From JBGTIS01 sp041745535 (GTDB lineage: Bacteria; Bacteroidota; Bacteroidia; Cytophagales; Cyclobacteriaceae): DNA of 64,000 nt. The translations under genes were made by a program, and so were the position numbers. Shown piece by piece: positions 9,460-17,862 of this stretch. Position 1 is the first letter of the stretch, and every line of letters begins with the position of its first letter. Location of the stretch: positions 10,402 through 74,401 of the forward strand of contig JBGTIS010000030.1 of the NCBI GenBank assembly GCA_041745535.1, given 5' to 3'. The notes under the pieces were generated by a model. It was not told where the DNA came from. It did no database searches and worked only from the letters and a program-made list of their open reading frames with translations.

Positions 9460-10440
9460 ATGAAAGCAATACTGGTTAGTGCTCCGGGAGGTCCGGAAAA
9501 TTTAACGTTTGGCAACTATCCTGACCCTTCACCCGCACCATACGAAATTGTGGTTAAAGTGGCTGCCACCGCCCTGAACCGTGCCGATACGTTGCAGCGC
9601 CAGGGCAAGTACCCTCCTCCTGCGGGTGCCAGTCCTGTTTTAGGACTTGAGATGAGTGGGGAAGTGGTAGCAAAAGGAAATAAAGTTACCAAATGGCAGG
9701 CAGGCAATCGCGTTTTTGGTTTGCTTTCTGGTGGCGGTTATGCCGAATACGCGGTTATTCATGAAGATATGGCCATGCCCATACCAGAAAACCTGTCGTA
9801 TGCGGAAGCAACTGCCATTCCTGAAGTTTTTCTTACTGCTTATCAGGCCATTTTCTGGTTAGGGAAGCTCAAGAAAAATGAAACCATACTGATTCACGCT
9901 GGCGCCAGCGGTGTAGGAACTGCCGCAATCCAATTGGCTAAACAACTGGACGCGAAAATTATAGTTACAGCATCGGCCAAAAAGCACGCCATCTGTACAG
10001 AACTGGGCGCCGCGCTTGCCATTGATTACCAAAAGGATGACTTCAAAGAAAAAGTACTTGAATTTACGGCAAATAGGGGTGTGAACCTGATTATTGATTT
10101 CATAGGAGGGCCGTACCTTGAAAAAAATATTAATTGCCTGCAAACTGATGCCGCCTTAATTATTTTAGCCACTTTGGGTGGAGGAAAAGCGGAGCATATC
10201 CACATGCGGAAATGGCTGATGAAACGCCTAAATATAATGGGTTCTACCTTACGTTCACGAAGTTTAGAATATCAGATCGCGCTTACAGAAGCTTTTTCAA
10301 CTTTTGCGCTGCCTTTGTTCCAACATCAAACATTAAAGCCTATTATTGACAGTATTCTGAGTTGGAAAGATGTGCGGAAAGCGCACCGGTATATGGAAAA
10401 TAATGGAAATACCGGAAAAATTATTTTAATGGTTGACTAA
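9460..10440 (+). CDS. NAD(P)H-quinone oxidoreductase, zinc-free MDR family
   Basis: A 326-residue cytosolic oxidoreductase of the medium-chain dehydrogenase superfamily, closest in pattern to the PIG3/QOR quinone reductases. The N-terminal GroES-like domain contains ALNRADTLQRQGKYPPP and GLEMSGEVV and lacks zinc ligands. The Rossmann domain has HAGASGVGTAAIQLAK near residues 146-161. Full length for the family. It stands alone, 59 bases after the TolC gene. A detoxifying role alongside the efflux pump is plausible but not shown. Confidence 0.88.
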   Translation: MKAILVSAPGGPENLTFGNYPDPSPAPYEIVVKVAATALNRADTLQRQGKYPPPAGASPVLGLEMSGEVVAKGNKVTKWQAGNRVFGLLSGGGYAEYAVIHEDMAMPIPENLSYAEATAIPEVFLTAYQAIFWLGKLKKNETILIHAGASGVGTAAIQLAKQLDAKIIVTASAKKHAICTELGAALAIDYQKDDFKEKVLEFTANRGVNLIIDFIGGPYLEKNINCLQTDAALIILATLGGGKAEHIHMRKWLMKRLNIMGSTLRSRSLEYQIALTEAFSTFALPLFQHQTLKPIIDSILSWKDVRKAHRYMENNGNTGKIILMVD

Positions 10441-10482
10441 TTTGATTTATCATTGTAGCCTTTCTGAACAAAAGAGAATTTA

Positions 10483-11145
10483 ATGATAATGGAAGAAAGA
10501 CGGCATCTGGCAAAAAAACTCTGGCATTACCATCTCCTTAATCATTCCATAATCCCTGCCGATTGTATACTCGCTTTGGGAAGTAACGATATACGGGTGG
10601 CAGAAAGGGCCGCTGAGTTATTTCTGAATGGATATGCCCCAATTGTTGTTTTTTCCGGAGGCCTTGGAAATTTTACCAAAGGAAACTGGCAAACTGCCGA
10701 AGCTGATACTTTTGCCAAAATTGCCCGGAATATGGGAGTTCCGCATCATAAGATATTTACCGAAAATAGATCTACCAATACAGGAGAAAATATCGTATTC
10801 AGTTACAATCTCCTTAAAAAACATCAAATGCTTCCTGCCAGTATGATTCTGGTGCAGAAACCGTTTATGGAAAGGCGTACTTTCGCCACTTTTAAAAAGC
10901 AATGGCCTGATCCTACTACCATGTTTACAGTCACCTCGCCTCAAATCTCCTTTGAAAACTACACGAACGATTCCATTACGGAAACACACCTGATTAATGC
11001 CATGATTGGCGATTTGCAAAGGATAAAAGTATATCCGGAAAAAGGTTTTCAGGTTTATCAGGAAATACCAGATGAGGTATGGCAGGCTATGAATGCGCTA
11101 ATTACGTTAGGCTATGACCAGCACCTGATACATAATTCTATTTAA
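10483..11145 (+). CDS. YdcF/SanA-like DUF218 protein
   Basis: A 220-residue protein with the DUF218 fold. The pattern CILALGSNDIRVAERAAELF, then VVFSGG, then the strictly conserved EADTFAKIA and ENRSTNTGENI segments, matches cytosolic YdcF-type proteins rather than the membrane-anchored SanA form, since no transmembrane helix precedes the domain. The biochemical function of the family is unsettled. Start could be the ATG at 10483 or 10489; both give nearly the same product. Confidence 0.82.
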   Translation: MIMEERRHLAKKLWHYHLLNHSIIPADCILALGSNDIRVAERAAELFLNGYAPIVVFSGGLGNFTKGNWQTAEADTFAKIARNMGVPHHKIFTENRSTNTGENIVFSYNLLKKHQMLPASMILVQKPFMERRTFATFKKQWPDPTTMFTVTSPQISFENYTNDSITETHLINAMIGDLQRIKVYPEKGFQVYQEIPDEVWQAMNALITLGYDQHLIHNSI

Positions 11146-11176
11146 ATTCAAACCCTTACTTGTTTCTTTAGTTATA

Positions 11177-11190
11177 ATTGGTAGACCAAT
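11177..11190. promoter_or_regulatory. Short palindrome upstream of dps
   Basis: ATTGGT-AG-ACCAAT is a perfect inverted repeat with six-base arms, 27 bases in front of the dps start. Stress regulators bind sites of this kind, but which one would act here is not known. The repeat is short enough to be chance. Confidence 0.3.
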
Positions 11191-11216
11191 AACAATCATA
11201 ACCAAACAAATAAAAA

Positions 11217-11693
11217 ATGGAAAAGTTAAATACAGGTCTTTCGGAAAAGGAAAGGTCTGGCTCGGCTGAAATACTCAACAAAGTATTGTCCGATGAATTT
11301 GTGTTGTATACAAAAACCAGAAAATACCACTGGAACGTAACGGGCATGCAATTTAAATCGATGCACGAACTGTTTGAAGAGCACTACCGCGACATCGAAA
11401 TGAAAATTGATGAAGTAGCCGAGCGCGTACGGGCACTAGGCCTGCTGGCCATCGGTACCTTGGAACAGTTTAAAGAGCTTTCCCGGTTAAAAGAATCGTC
11501 CGAAGATATTGCTGATCCGGCGACTATGATCAAAAATCTGGTGAATGATCATGAAATGATTATTACCAATTTGCGGAAAGACCTGAAAATCTGCGAAGAA
11601 AAATACAACGATATGGGTACCAGCGACTTCTTAACAGGCATGATGGAAGACCATGAAAAAATGGCCTGGATGCTCAGGGCCTACTTAGAGTAA
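11217..11693 (+). CDS. dps: Dps family DNA-protecting ferritin
   Basis: A 158-residue four-helix ferritin-like subunit that assembles into a 12-mer, oxidises and stores iron, and shields DNA during starvation or peroxide stress. The ferroxidase residues at the subunit interface are visible: KYHWNVTG supplies His, and ELFEEHYRDIEMKIDEVAERVR supplies Asp and Glu. The length is typical. Monocistronic in appearance, with a short palindrome upstream. It lies next to a Crp/Fnr regulator gene, which may or may not control it. Confidence 0.93.
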   Translation: MEKLNTGLSEKERSGSAEILNKVLSDEFVLYTKTRKYHWNVTGMQFKSMHELFEEHYRDIEMKIDEVAERVRALGLLAIGTLEQFKELSRLKESSEDIADPATMIKNLVNDHEMIITNLRKDLKICEEKYNDMGTSDFLTGMMEDHEKMAWMLRAYLE

Positions 11694-11740
11694 TTAACAT
11701 CCGCTTCACAATCGATTAACTGTTCAAAACTTTGGTTCAA

Positions 11741-12316
11741 ATGGAAGATAATCCGGTCATGGTAGAAAAGCTTCTTGCCCAAACAGGATTATCTTCCGAC
11801 TATGAAAGCGCCTTTATTGAAACAGAAAAAACCACTTTCAGAAAAGGAGATATTCTCACTCATGCCGGTGAAGTGGAAAATTATATCTACTTCATTACAA
11901 AAGGATCTGTTAAGGTTTCCTATTTTACTGATACCAAAGAATACATCCTGGATTTCTGGTTTCAGGACGACTTTTTTTCCTCCTACATGTCGTTTCTGGA
12001 ACGAACTCCTGCCCTTACCCAGGTAACCGCCTTAACAGAAACCGAAGTTGAAAGCATCCAATACAGCCAACTTTACACATTATATCGTACCTCTCATATC
12101 GCCAGCGAAATCGGCCGGAAAATGGCAGAGCGATTGTACATCCATAAAACCAGGAAAGAAATTGATCTGATTTCACTTACTGCTGAACAACGCTATAGAA
12201 ATCTGCTGGAACATTCCAAAAACCTGATTCAGGAAGTACCGGTTAAATACATTGCTTCTTACCTGGGCATTGAACCGGAAAGCCTGAGCCGCATCCGAAA
12301 AAAAATAATTACCTAA
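11741..12316 (+). CDS. Crp/Fnr family transcriptional regulator
   Basis: A 191-residue regulator with an N-terminal cyclic-nucleotide-binding beta barrel (FRKGDILTHAGEVENYIYFITKGSVKV) and a short C-terminal helix-turn-helix (VKYIASYLGIEPESLSRIRKK). The start is taken at the ATG at 11741; a TTG three codons upstream is possible. There are no Fnr-type iron-sulfur cysteines, and the barrel does not show the classical cAMP residues, so the signal is unknown. The downstream DoxX-like gene is only about 40 bases away and is a likely target. Confidence 0.88.
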   Translation: MEDNPVMVEKLLAQTGLSSDYESAFIETEKTTFRKGDILTHAGEVENYIYFITKGSVKVSYFTDTKEYILDFWFQDDFFSSYMSFLERTPALTQVTALTETEVESIQYSQLYTLYRTSHIASEIGRKMAERLYIHKTRKEIDLISLTAEQRYRNLLEHSKNLIQEVPVKYIASYLGIEPESLSRIRKKIIT

Positions 12317-12358
12317 CATACATCAAGTGATGGTATGAAATGCCTTTTTTAATTTTGT

Positions 12359-12865
12359 GTGAAACAAAAACAAAAAGTTATGGCATTTTTTATTTTTCTT
12401 ATTTCCGTCTGGATTGTACTATGGCTTATTTCAAAGTTTACTTCAGCAGGTTTATTACAATCTCATGCCTATAAGGCCCGTATAGCATTCTCCGCCGGTT
12501 TTATTTTTATTGGCATATTGCACATAATTAAGCCGGAAAGCCTTACCTATATGATTGAGGATTTTGTCCCCTACCCGGTTTTTATAGTTTATGCCACTGG
12601 TTTTATGGAAATTGGGTTGGCCATTATGATTCAGATAAAAAAGCTACGGAAAATTACCGGATGGATCATTATTGCTTATCTTATTGCCATTTTTCCGGCA
12701 AACATTTATGTGGCTGTTAACAATTTACCATCGCCCGGAAGTCTTCCTTCCGAACCCTGGTACCAATGGCTACGCTTATTCTTCCAACCCGTTTACATCG
12801 CATGGGTGTATTTCTGTGCCATTAATCCGGAGGCTAAACAAGCCATTACAGCTAAATCCGCATAA
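12359..12865 (+). CDS. DoxX-like integral membrane protein
   Basis: A 168-residue protein with four predicted transmembrane helices and the layout of DoxX/DoxD-like proteins: FSAGFIFIGILHIIKPESL, then YATGFMEIGLAI, then a helix followed by IFPANIYVA. The start may be GTG at 12359 or ATG at 12380. These proteins are small quinone- or thiol-related membrane proteins of uncertain role. It probably forms a unit with the upstream Crp/Fnr gene. Downstream is a strong hairpin and a convergent gene. Confidence 0.72.
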   Translation: MKQKQKVMAFFIFLISVWIVLWLISKFTSAGLLQSHAYKARIAFSAGFIFIGILHIIKPESLTYMIEDFVPYPVFIVYATGFMEIGLAIMIQIKKLRKITGWIIIAYLIAIFPANIYVAVNNLPSPGSLPSEPWYQWLRLFFQPVYIAWVYFCAINPEAKQAITAKSA

Positions 12866-12878
12866 TCCTATCATCCCC

Positions 12879-12901
12879 GTGGTCAGTGTCCCACTGACCA
12901 C
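12879..12901. repeat. Perfect hairpin between convergent genes
   Basis: GTGGTCAGTG-TCC-CACTGACCAC is a perfect ten-base-pair stem with a three-base loop, 14 bases after the DoxX-like gene. It has no run of T on either side, so it is not a standard intrinsic terminator. It may still stall polymerase, or be a REP-like palindromic element. Confidence 0.5.
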
Positions 12902-12992
12902 AACAGGTGACCCAAACCCTTAGCCGGATTTTTTACTTTAATGCGCTGCCACCTTTTCAAATGCTAAATAGCCATAATTAATTTTCGAAAGT

Positions 12993-14936
12993 TTAACGAT
13001 TTAGTTCTATTTTATCATTCATGGTTTCCTGCTCCTGCAAATTGCCTCCAGCTTCTATTATCGACGATCCAAATACCTGAATAGTAGCTTTAATGAAATC
13101 TTCTTCATTAGCTTTATAAATATTGTCTACATACTTCTGCGGGTTGCGATCTATATAGGGGAACCAGGTACTGTGTATCTGAATCATGATTTTGTGTCCT
13201 TTTTTGAAAGTATGCAACACATCCTGCAAAGGAAATTCCACATCGGTTGGCTCATTCGGTTTAAAAGGCTCTGGTTTGTCGAATCCGTTGCGGAATCTGC
13301 CCCGAAAAACTTCATGCCGTACCAGTTGCTGGTAATCGCCCATAATGATATTCGGTGGATTGTGCTCATCCTGTGGCGCGTCAGGTGGGTACACATCTAT
13401 CAGTTTTACAATAAAATCGGCATCGGTACTGCTAATGGCCACCTTAAGTTTGGCCATAATTTCTCCGGCAACCGTTACATTTTCCGGCAGCATTTCAGTT
13501 TCAAAAGTAAGCACGTCAGGCCGGGTAGCCGCATACCGCTGATCGTCGGACATAAATCGACGGGGGGTAAATACCAGTCCTTCGGTTTGCGAAGTGTAAG
13601 GAACCGGATGGGCCGGATCGCTCACGTATTCGAAAGCAGCATTCGGATCAATAGGTTCATTTACTGATAGCTTGCCCCCTTCACCAAAATAAAGTTTTAT
13701 TGGCGTTACTTCTGTAGGCGGCCAGGCATCAAACTTTTTCCAGGTTTTAAGTCCGGTATCAAACATATAGGCTTCCGGTAACGGATTGATTTTTTCATCT
13801 TTTAGAAAGTGAGCAAAGAAATTCCTTTCAATTTCACGCTGATAAAATGTGGAAATGCTATCGCCAAAATAAATATGGTTTACTGCCTGAAAGCCTTTTT
13901 CCCGTGCCCAGTCGCCATGGCTCCAGGGGCCCATTACAATGGTGTTGTATGTATGATCGTTGTTGTTCTCAATAGTTTTATAAATATTCAATGGCCCGAA
14001 CAGATCTTCGGCATCAAACCAGCCGCCCACGGTCATTACGGCATGGTTTACCGATTTCAGGTGCGGTAAAATGCTACGTTTTTGCCAGAAATCATCATAA
14101 TTAGGATGTTCCACAATTTGCTGCCAGAAAAAATTGTCGTAGTGGTATTTTTTAGTAGCATTTTTTAATGGCCCCATTTCAAGATTAAATTCATAGCCAT
14201 CAGGAACATTCTGTCCATAAAACCTTTGAATTTCATCAGCAAACCAGTGTTGCTGGGTAGTATCTTCTTTCTGATAACCAAACACAGCAAAAGCAGCCAG
14301 ATAACTTTGCAAAAACGCGCCCTGATGGTGAAAATCATCAAAAAAGAAATCGGAAATAGGTGCCTGTGGTGAGGAAGCCTTCAGCGCCGGATGGGCGTCG
14401 GGCAGGGCCGCTGCCGTATAAAAACCAGGATAGGAAATACCCCACATGCCTACTTTTCCATTATTCTCTTTTACATTTTTTACCAGCCAGTCGATGGTAT
14501 CCCAGGTATCAGAGCTTTCGTCGACCGCGGATTTATTTTTCCGGTCATTTCCCGGAATATTAGGTCGCATATTATCAAAAGTACCTTCCGACATGTAGCG
14601 CCCCCGTACATCCTGATGTACAAAAATGTATTTATCATGCATCATGTAAGGCGATGGGCCAAGCCGCTGTGCATATGCATCTTCACCGTATGGAGCAATG
14701 CTGTAACAGGTGCGGTTCAGCATCATCGGGTATTTAACCGACTTATCTTTGGGCGTATACACAATGGTATACAATTTTATACCATCGCGCATGGGTATCT
14801 GGTATTCAGCTTTATCATAATTTTCACGAATGAATAAGGAATCATCCGTAGCATTTTGGGCATAGGCTGAAAATGCGGTTAATACGATTAGTACAGTGAT
14901 TTTTAAGCTTTTCATAGGTGGCTTCTCTGGTTTCAT
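12993..14936 (-). CDS. Secreted CocE/NonD family (S15-type) hydrolase
   Basis: A 647-residue alpha/beta hydrolase of the X-Pro dipeptidyl-peptidase S15 / glutaryl-7-ACA acylase type, exported by a signal peptide (MKSLKITVLIVLTAFSAYAQ, starting at residue 8; a start at 14915 is equally good). The nucleophile Ser168 is in GMWGISYPG, the acid probably in GGWFDAEDLFG, and the histidine in GPWSHG. The C-terminal jelly-roll domain (about residues 430-620, with GDYQQLVRHEVFRGRFR) is complete. Such enzymes cleave acyl or peptide bonds in the periplasm; the substrate is unknown. It converges with the DoxX-like gene. Confidence 0.9.
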   Translation of the reverse strand: MKPEKPPMKSLKITVLIVLTAFSAYAQNATDDSLFIRENYDKAEYQIPMRDGIKLYTIVYTPKDKSVKYPMMLNRTCYSIAPYGEDAYAQRLGPSPYMMHDKYIFVHQDVRGRYMSEGTFDNMRPNIPGNDRKNKSAVDESSDTWDTIDWLVKNVKENNGKVGMWGISYPGFYTAAALPDAHPALKASSPQAPISDFFFDDFHHQGAFLQSYLAAFAVFGYQKEDTTQQHWFADEIQRFYGQNVPDGYEFNLEMGPLKNATKKYHYDNFFWQQIVEHPNYDDFWQKRSILPHLKSVNHAVMTVGGWFDAEDLFGPLNIYKTIENNNDHTYNTIVMGPWSHGDWAREKGFQAVNHIYFGDSISTFYQREIERNFFAHFLKDEKINPLPEAYMFDTGLKTWKKFDAWPPTEVTPIKLYFGEGGKLSVNEPIDPNAAFEYVSDPAHPVPYTSQTEGLVFTPRRFMSDDQRYAATRPDVLTFETEMLPENVTVAGEIMAKLKVAISSTDADFIVKLIDVYPPDAPQDEHNPPNIIMGDYQQLVRHEVFRGRFRNGFDKPEPFKPNEPTDVEFPLQDVLHTFKKGHKIMIQIHSTWFPYIDRNPQKYVDNIYKANEEDFIKATIQVFGSSIIEAGGNLQEQETMNDKIELNR

Positions 14937-15150
14937 TTTAAATTAAATAAACTTTCTGGAATAACAGTAAAAGATAAAAGCTTATTTTTTAATTTTTAAA
15001 ATACAAGCTGTATGGCAAAGAAAAGCGCTGCCTACTCCAGGCAAACTATAAAAGAAGATTCCGACTTACCGATGTGCATGGCAAAGTGGTTGACGATATT
15101 TTAGCGTAAAAATAGGCAGTTGTCCGAAAGGGTTTGTTTCTGTTAATTAT

Positions 15151-15651
15151 CTAGGTTATTTCTACCTGTAATTCATTCCCTTTCATCAGGGTTTGGTATA
15201 CCACACAATACCGTTCGGTTAGCTTAATCAGCGAAGTAATTCTGTCTTCTTTTTCATCAGTTTTAAGTTCAAACTTCAACCTGATGCTTTTAAATCCTAC
15301 CGGTGCATCTTTGTCGACTGCTAACGTTCCTCTGAAATCCAAGTCGCCTTCTACATGCACGGTGGCATCCTGCAGGTTAAAATCCAAAGCCGTGGCTACT
15401 GCTTTTAAGGTAACCCCGGCACAGGCAGCCAGCGCTTCCAGCAGCATATCGCCTGAGCAGGCAGACAGGCCGTCGCCCCCGGTTGCAGGGTGTAAGCCAG
15501 CTTCTACCATGGCTTTTCCGGTTTCTATTTTACAGGTTATGCCCGCGCCTATGCTCGATTTTGCTTTTAGTGTGATTAAAGCGGATTCAGGCTGGGTTTT
15601 ATATTTGCTTTTCAGCGGAGTTTGCAATGCTTTCAGTTCTTCCGATTTCAT
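15151..15651 (-). CDS. OsmC/Ohr family protein
   Basis: A 166-residue OsmC-fold protein when started at the ATG at 15651 (an upstream in-frame start at 15702 adds a poorly fitting tail). The active-site cysteines are seen in LSACSGDMLLEALAACAGV. The following helix and the final strand (YCVVYQTLMKG) match the family. Members reduce organic hydroperoxides using lipoyl or thiol partners; this one resembles the OsmC-like branch, for which the electron donor is unclear. GAGGCAAC just before the ATG is a possible ribosome binding site. Transcribed alone. Confidence 0.85.
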   Translation of the reverse strand: MKSEELKALQTPLKSKYKTQPESALITLKAKSSIGAGITCKIETGKAMVEAGLHPATGGDGLSACSGDMLLEALAACAGVTLKAVATALDFNLQDATVHVEGDLDFRGTLAVDKDAPVGFKSIRLKFELKTDEKEDRITSLIKLTERYCVVYQTLMKGNELQVEIT

Positions 15652-15830
15652 AGTTGCCTCTTTATGATAAGGATAAATATCGGCATTTTTTATTTCTCTC
15701 ACTAAAATCTGTTTTTTGAAAAGTTTAAATAACTACAACTGAATTTTTTTTGAAATTAAAGAACCAATTTTCTATTAATACAATTGAATCCTAATGCAGC
15801 CAAATAGCATTTCCTGTAGAAAATGAGTCT

Positions 15831-16106
15831 GTGCCCATCCAAACAGCCGATCAAAAGCTGCTTACCTTCTTTTTTTGTGCCTCCTTAACCACAGGAGTAG
15901 TACTTTTAATCATCGGGAAGATAGTATGGTGGCTGGTTGTTTTTCCGGTAAATACCGAAATGGCAAACTGGTTTCCCGACGCGCTTCCGACAAACTTTGA
16001 TGTCCTTCGCAAACAATGGGAATCTGGGCATGCCGCCATGGCGCTGATAAAAATTATGGGCTTAACAGCTTTATTCACCGCTGTGGTTACAAAATCATTG
16101 GAATAA
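15831..16106 (+). CDS. Small DUF1772-like membrane protein, possibly truncated
   Basis: A 91-residue open frame starting with GTG. It has two hydrophobic helices flanking WFPDALPTNFDVLRKQWESG, a pattern resembling the second half of DUF1772 (anthrone-oxygenase-like) membrane proteins, which are usually about 150 residues. The N-terminal helices of that family are missing and the upstream bases show no matching frame. It could be a shortened relict, or a small membrane protein of its own. Confidence 0.4.
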   Translation: MPIQTADQKLLTFFFCASLTTGVVLLIIGKIVWWLVVFPVNTEMANWFPDALPTNFDVLRKQWESGHAAMALIKIMGLTALFTAVVTKSLE

Positions 16107-16151
16107 ATTACAAGAATATTAAAGGAAGCACCGATATTTACAATATAAACT

Positions 16152-16421
16152 ATGAGGTTCATACTACAAAAAATGAAATATCGCTTATTTAAAACATTTG
16201 TTTTTACAATTGCGGCATCCGCACTCATGATGGCGCATTCCTGTAAAACGGCTGACCGTACAGCAACTAATTGCATAGATGAATCGAAAATAAGTGAAGG
16301 TCCATGTACCATGGATTATACTCCTGTTTGCGGATGCGATGGAAAAACCTATAGCAATGCCTGTGTGGCTGGCAGAAGTGGCGTTACTACCTGGACCAAT
16401 GGCGAATGCGCCGAAAAATAA
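16152..16421 (+). CDS. Kazal-type inhibitor-like lipoprotein
   Basis: A small secreted protein (89 residues, or 82 from the second Met at 16173). A hydrophobic signal ends at MMAHSC, giving a probable lipoprotein Cys. The mature part carries one Kazal domain with the diagnostic spacing of cysteines: CIDE, GPCTMDYTPVCGCDGKTYSN, ACVAG and GEC. Kazal domains inhibit serine proteases; in bacteria they are found as single-domain lipoproteins, but their targets are mostly unknown. Standalone, followed at once by decayed genes on the other strand. Confidence 0.75.
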   Translation: MRFILQKMKYRLFKTFVFTIAASALMMAHSCKTADRTATNCIDESKISEGPCTMDYTPVCGCDGKTYSNACVAGRSGVTTWTNGECAEK

Positions 16422-16459
16422 AGACCTCTTCAAGATTTATGAGGTATATATAAATCCAT

Positions 16460-17326
16460 TTATTTTGTATAAATACCTTCCAGGACTTTAATGTCGCCAT
16501 CTATATCCGGTGGGGTTTTCAGGTTTAGAATTTTAGCTAACAAAGGATATACATGAATATTACGGAAAGCAGCAATGGTAAGTCCTTGTTTAATATTAGG
16601 CCCATTGGCATAAAAAATACCTGAAACCGCTTTTACCTGATCCGGATCGTAACCATGTTTCCCCAATTTCTAACCATCTTTAATTTTAGAGGCATATTTT
16701 TGCCGGGTAGCATCAACCAGATAATAGCCTGAATCAGCTACTATTAATAAATCTCCGGATTTGGGGTTGTTTTAATGCCAGGCTGCCGGAAAATCTGGCC
16801 TTTTGTATATTTTGTAATGCTGCTCATTCTTTTTTAAATAATTATACAAAGAATCGGTAACGGTGTGATTCACTGAATAAATATGGGATTGTGTGCCTCC
16901 ATTTACCTGCATAAAACCAGTATCATTTTCGTTTAGTAAATCTTTTAAATAAATAAAGGTTTCGGATTTACTTTCCAGTTCCAGCATGCCGTGATCTGAA
17001 ACTATAATACATTAACAGGCAAATCCAGCGATTTTATCCGTTTCATCAGATTGCCAACCAGTTCATCTACTTCGGTAAGCGCTTCCGCAAAATGCCGCAT
17101 CCTGCACCACTTCCCTTTTTTTGATATCATATACTACTTTTCTCTTCGCATTATAAAAATCATTGTCTACCATTCCGTGATTTCCCGGATACATCCCCGT
17201 AACCAGGCTGTAGTGGTTCGGAAATGTTTTACTTGGAAAAGATGAAATCAGCGCTTTGGCCCGGGTACCGCCTTCTATAAAAGATTCCAGGTGTGGCATG
17301 GCATGTTTGGCAGCATGGCATGGCAA
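16460..17326 (-). pseudogene. Decayed ectonucleotide pyrophosphatase/phosphodiesterase (alkaline phosphatase superfamily)
   Basis: Three collinear fragments on the minus strand match one nucleotide pyrophosphatase/phosphodiesterase. The first (17326-17063) has the nucleophile region FPSKTFPNHYSLVTGMYPGN. The second (about 17100-16772) has VDELVGNLMKRI, then SDHGM after a frameshift near 17010, then NENDTGFMQVNGG. The third (16771-16460) has GKHGYDPDQ and NIHVYPLLAKIL, the usual C-terminal end. In-frame stops interrupt it at 16772-16774 and 16670-16672, and roughly a hundred residues between KREVVQDA and EALTEVDEL appear to be missing. It cannot make a working enzyme. The 5' end is fused to the remnant of another gene. 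Confidence 0.85.
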
Positions 17327-17695
17327 ATTTCATGCATCAGTACAAACTGAAAAAATCCTTCATCTGACAAATATCGCAGGTGATCATTGGTAATTTAAGC
17401 GTTCGCTTACGGGTTTAATAATACCATTAAAACGGGCTTTTACCAGATTTTTCAGAATGGCCTGCTCGGTTTCGTTGTAGTTGCTCCCGTCAAAATCCAT
17501 TGGATATGGCTTATATTGTGAGAGGTATTCGTCAATTATTGAATCCGGTTTCGCATGGGTAATTTCAGTATCCTGAACAGGTTTTTCAGGCTGGCAGGCC
17601 AATGTCGCCAGGCTTATTATCATCAGATGAAAAGATGAAATATCCTTAATTAATAAATCAGCAATAAAGAATTTATTTGATAGTGTAACAAACAA
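17327..17695 (-). pseudogene. Remnant of a lipoprotein metallopeptidase-like gene
   Basis: The start survives as a lipoprotein signal with LATLACQPEK and a sequence IIDEYLSQYKPYPMDF. After KNLVKA the protein jumps to ARFNGIIKPVSERL and meets a stop at 17384. One frame over, the reading continues as DEGFFQFVLMHEICHAMLPN, an HExxH-like motif. The combination suggests a dipeptidyl-peptidase III (M49)-related protein with internal deletions and a frameshift, but the family assignment is tentative. The remnant runs straight into the pyrophosphatase remnant near 17,300-17,330, where GCCATGCCA-type repeats occur, so a deletion may have joined the two genes. Confidence 0.55.
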
Positions 17696-17862
17696 AACAG
17701 TTTCTTATTGGGTTGCTTAAACACGCGGCTAAAAAATAAACCTGTTTGAGGTTTCCCCTGAAATTTTAATTGAAACATGCTGAAATCCGCGCTGAATTGT
17801 TTCTGAAATTGATGTAATGCCGCGAATTAGCCCATAAAGCTTTTAAAGTTTTTTCTGTAATA

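Noticed and set aside
13173..13667. 164-codon open frame opposite the CocE-type hydrolase
   Set aside because: Antisense to well-conserved hydrolase sequence and without any recognisable domain.
15010..15108. Short frame ending in RLTDVHGKVVDDILA before a TAA
   Set aside because: Looks like the tail of a lost gene, but too short to assign; could be chance.
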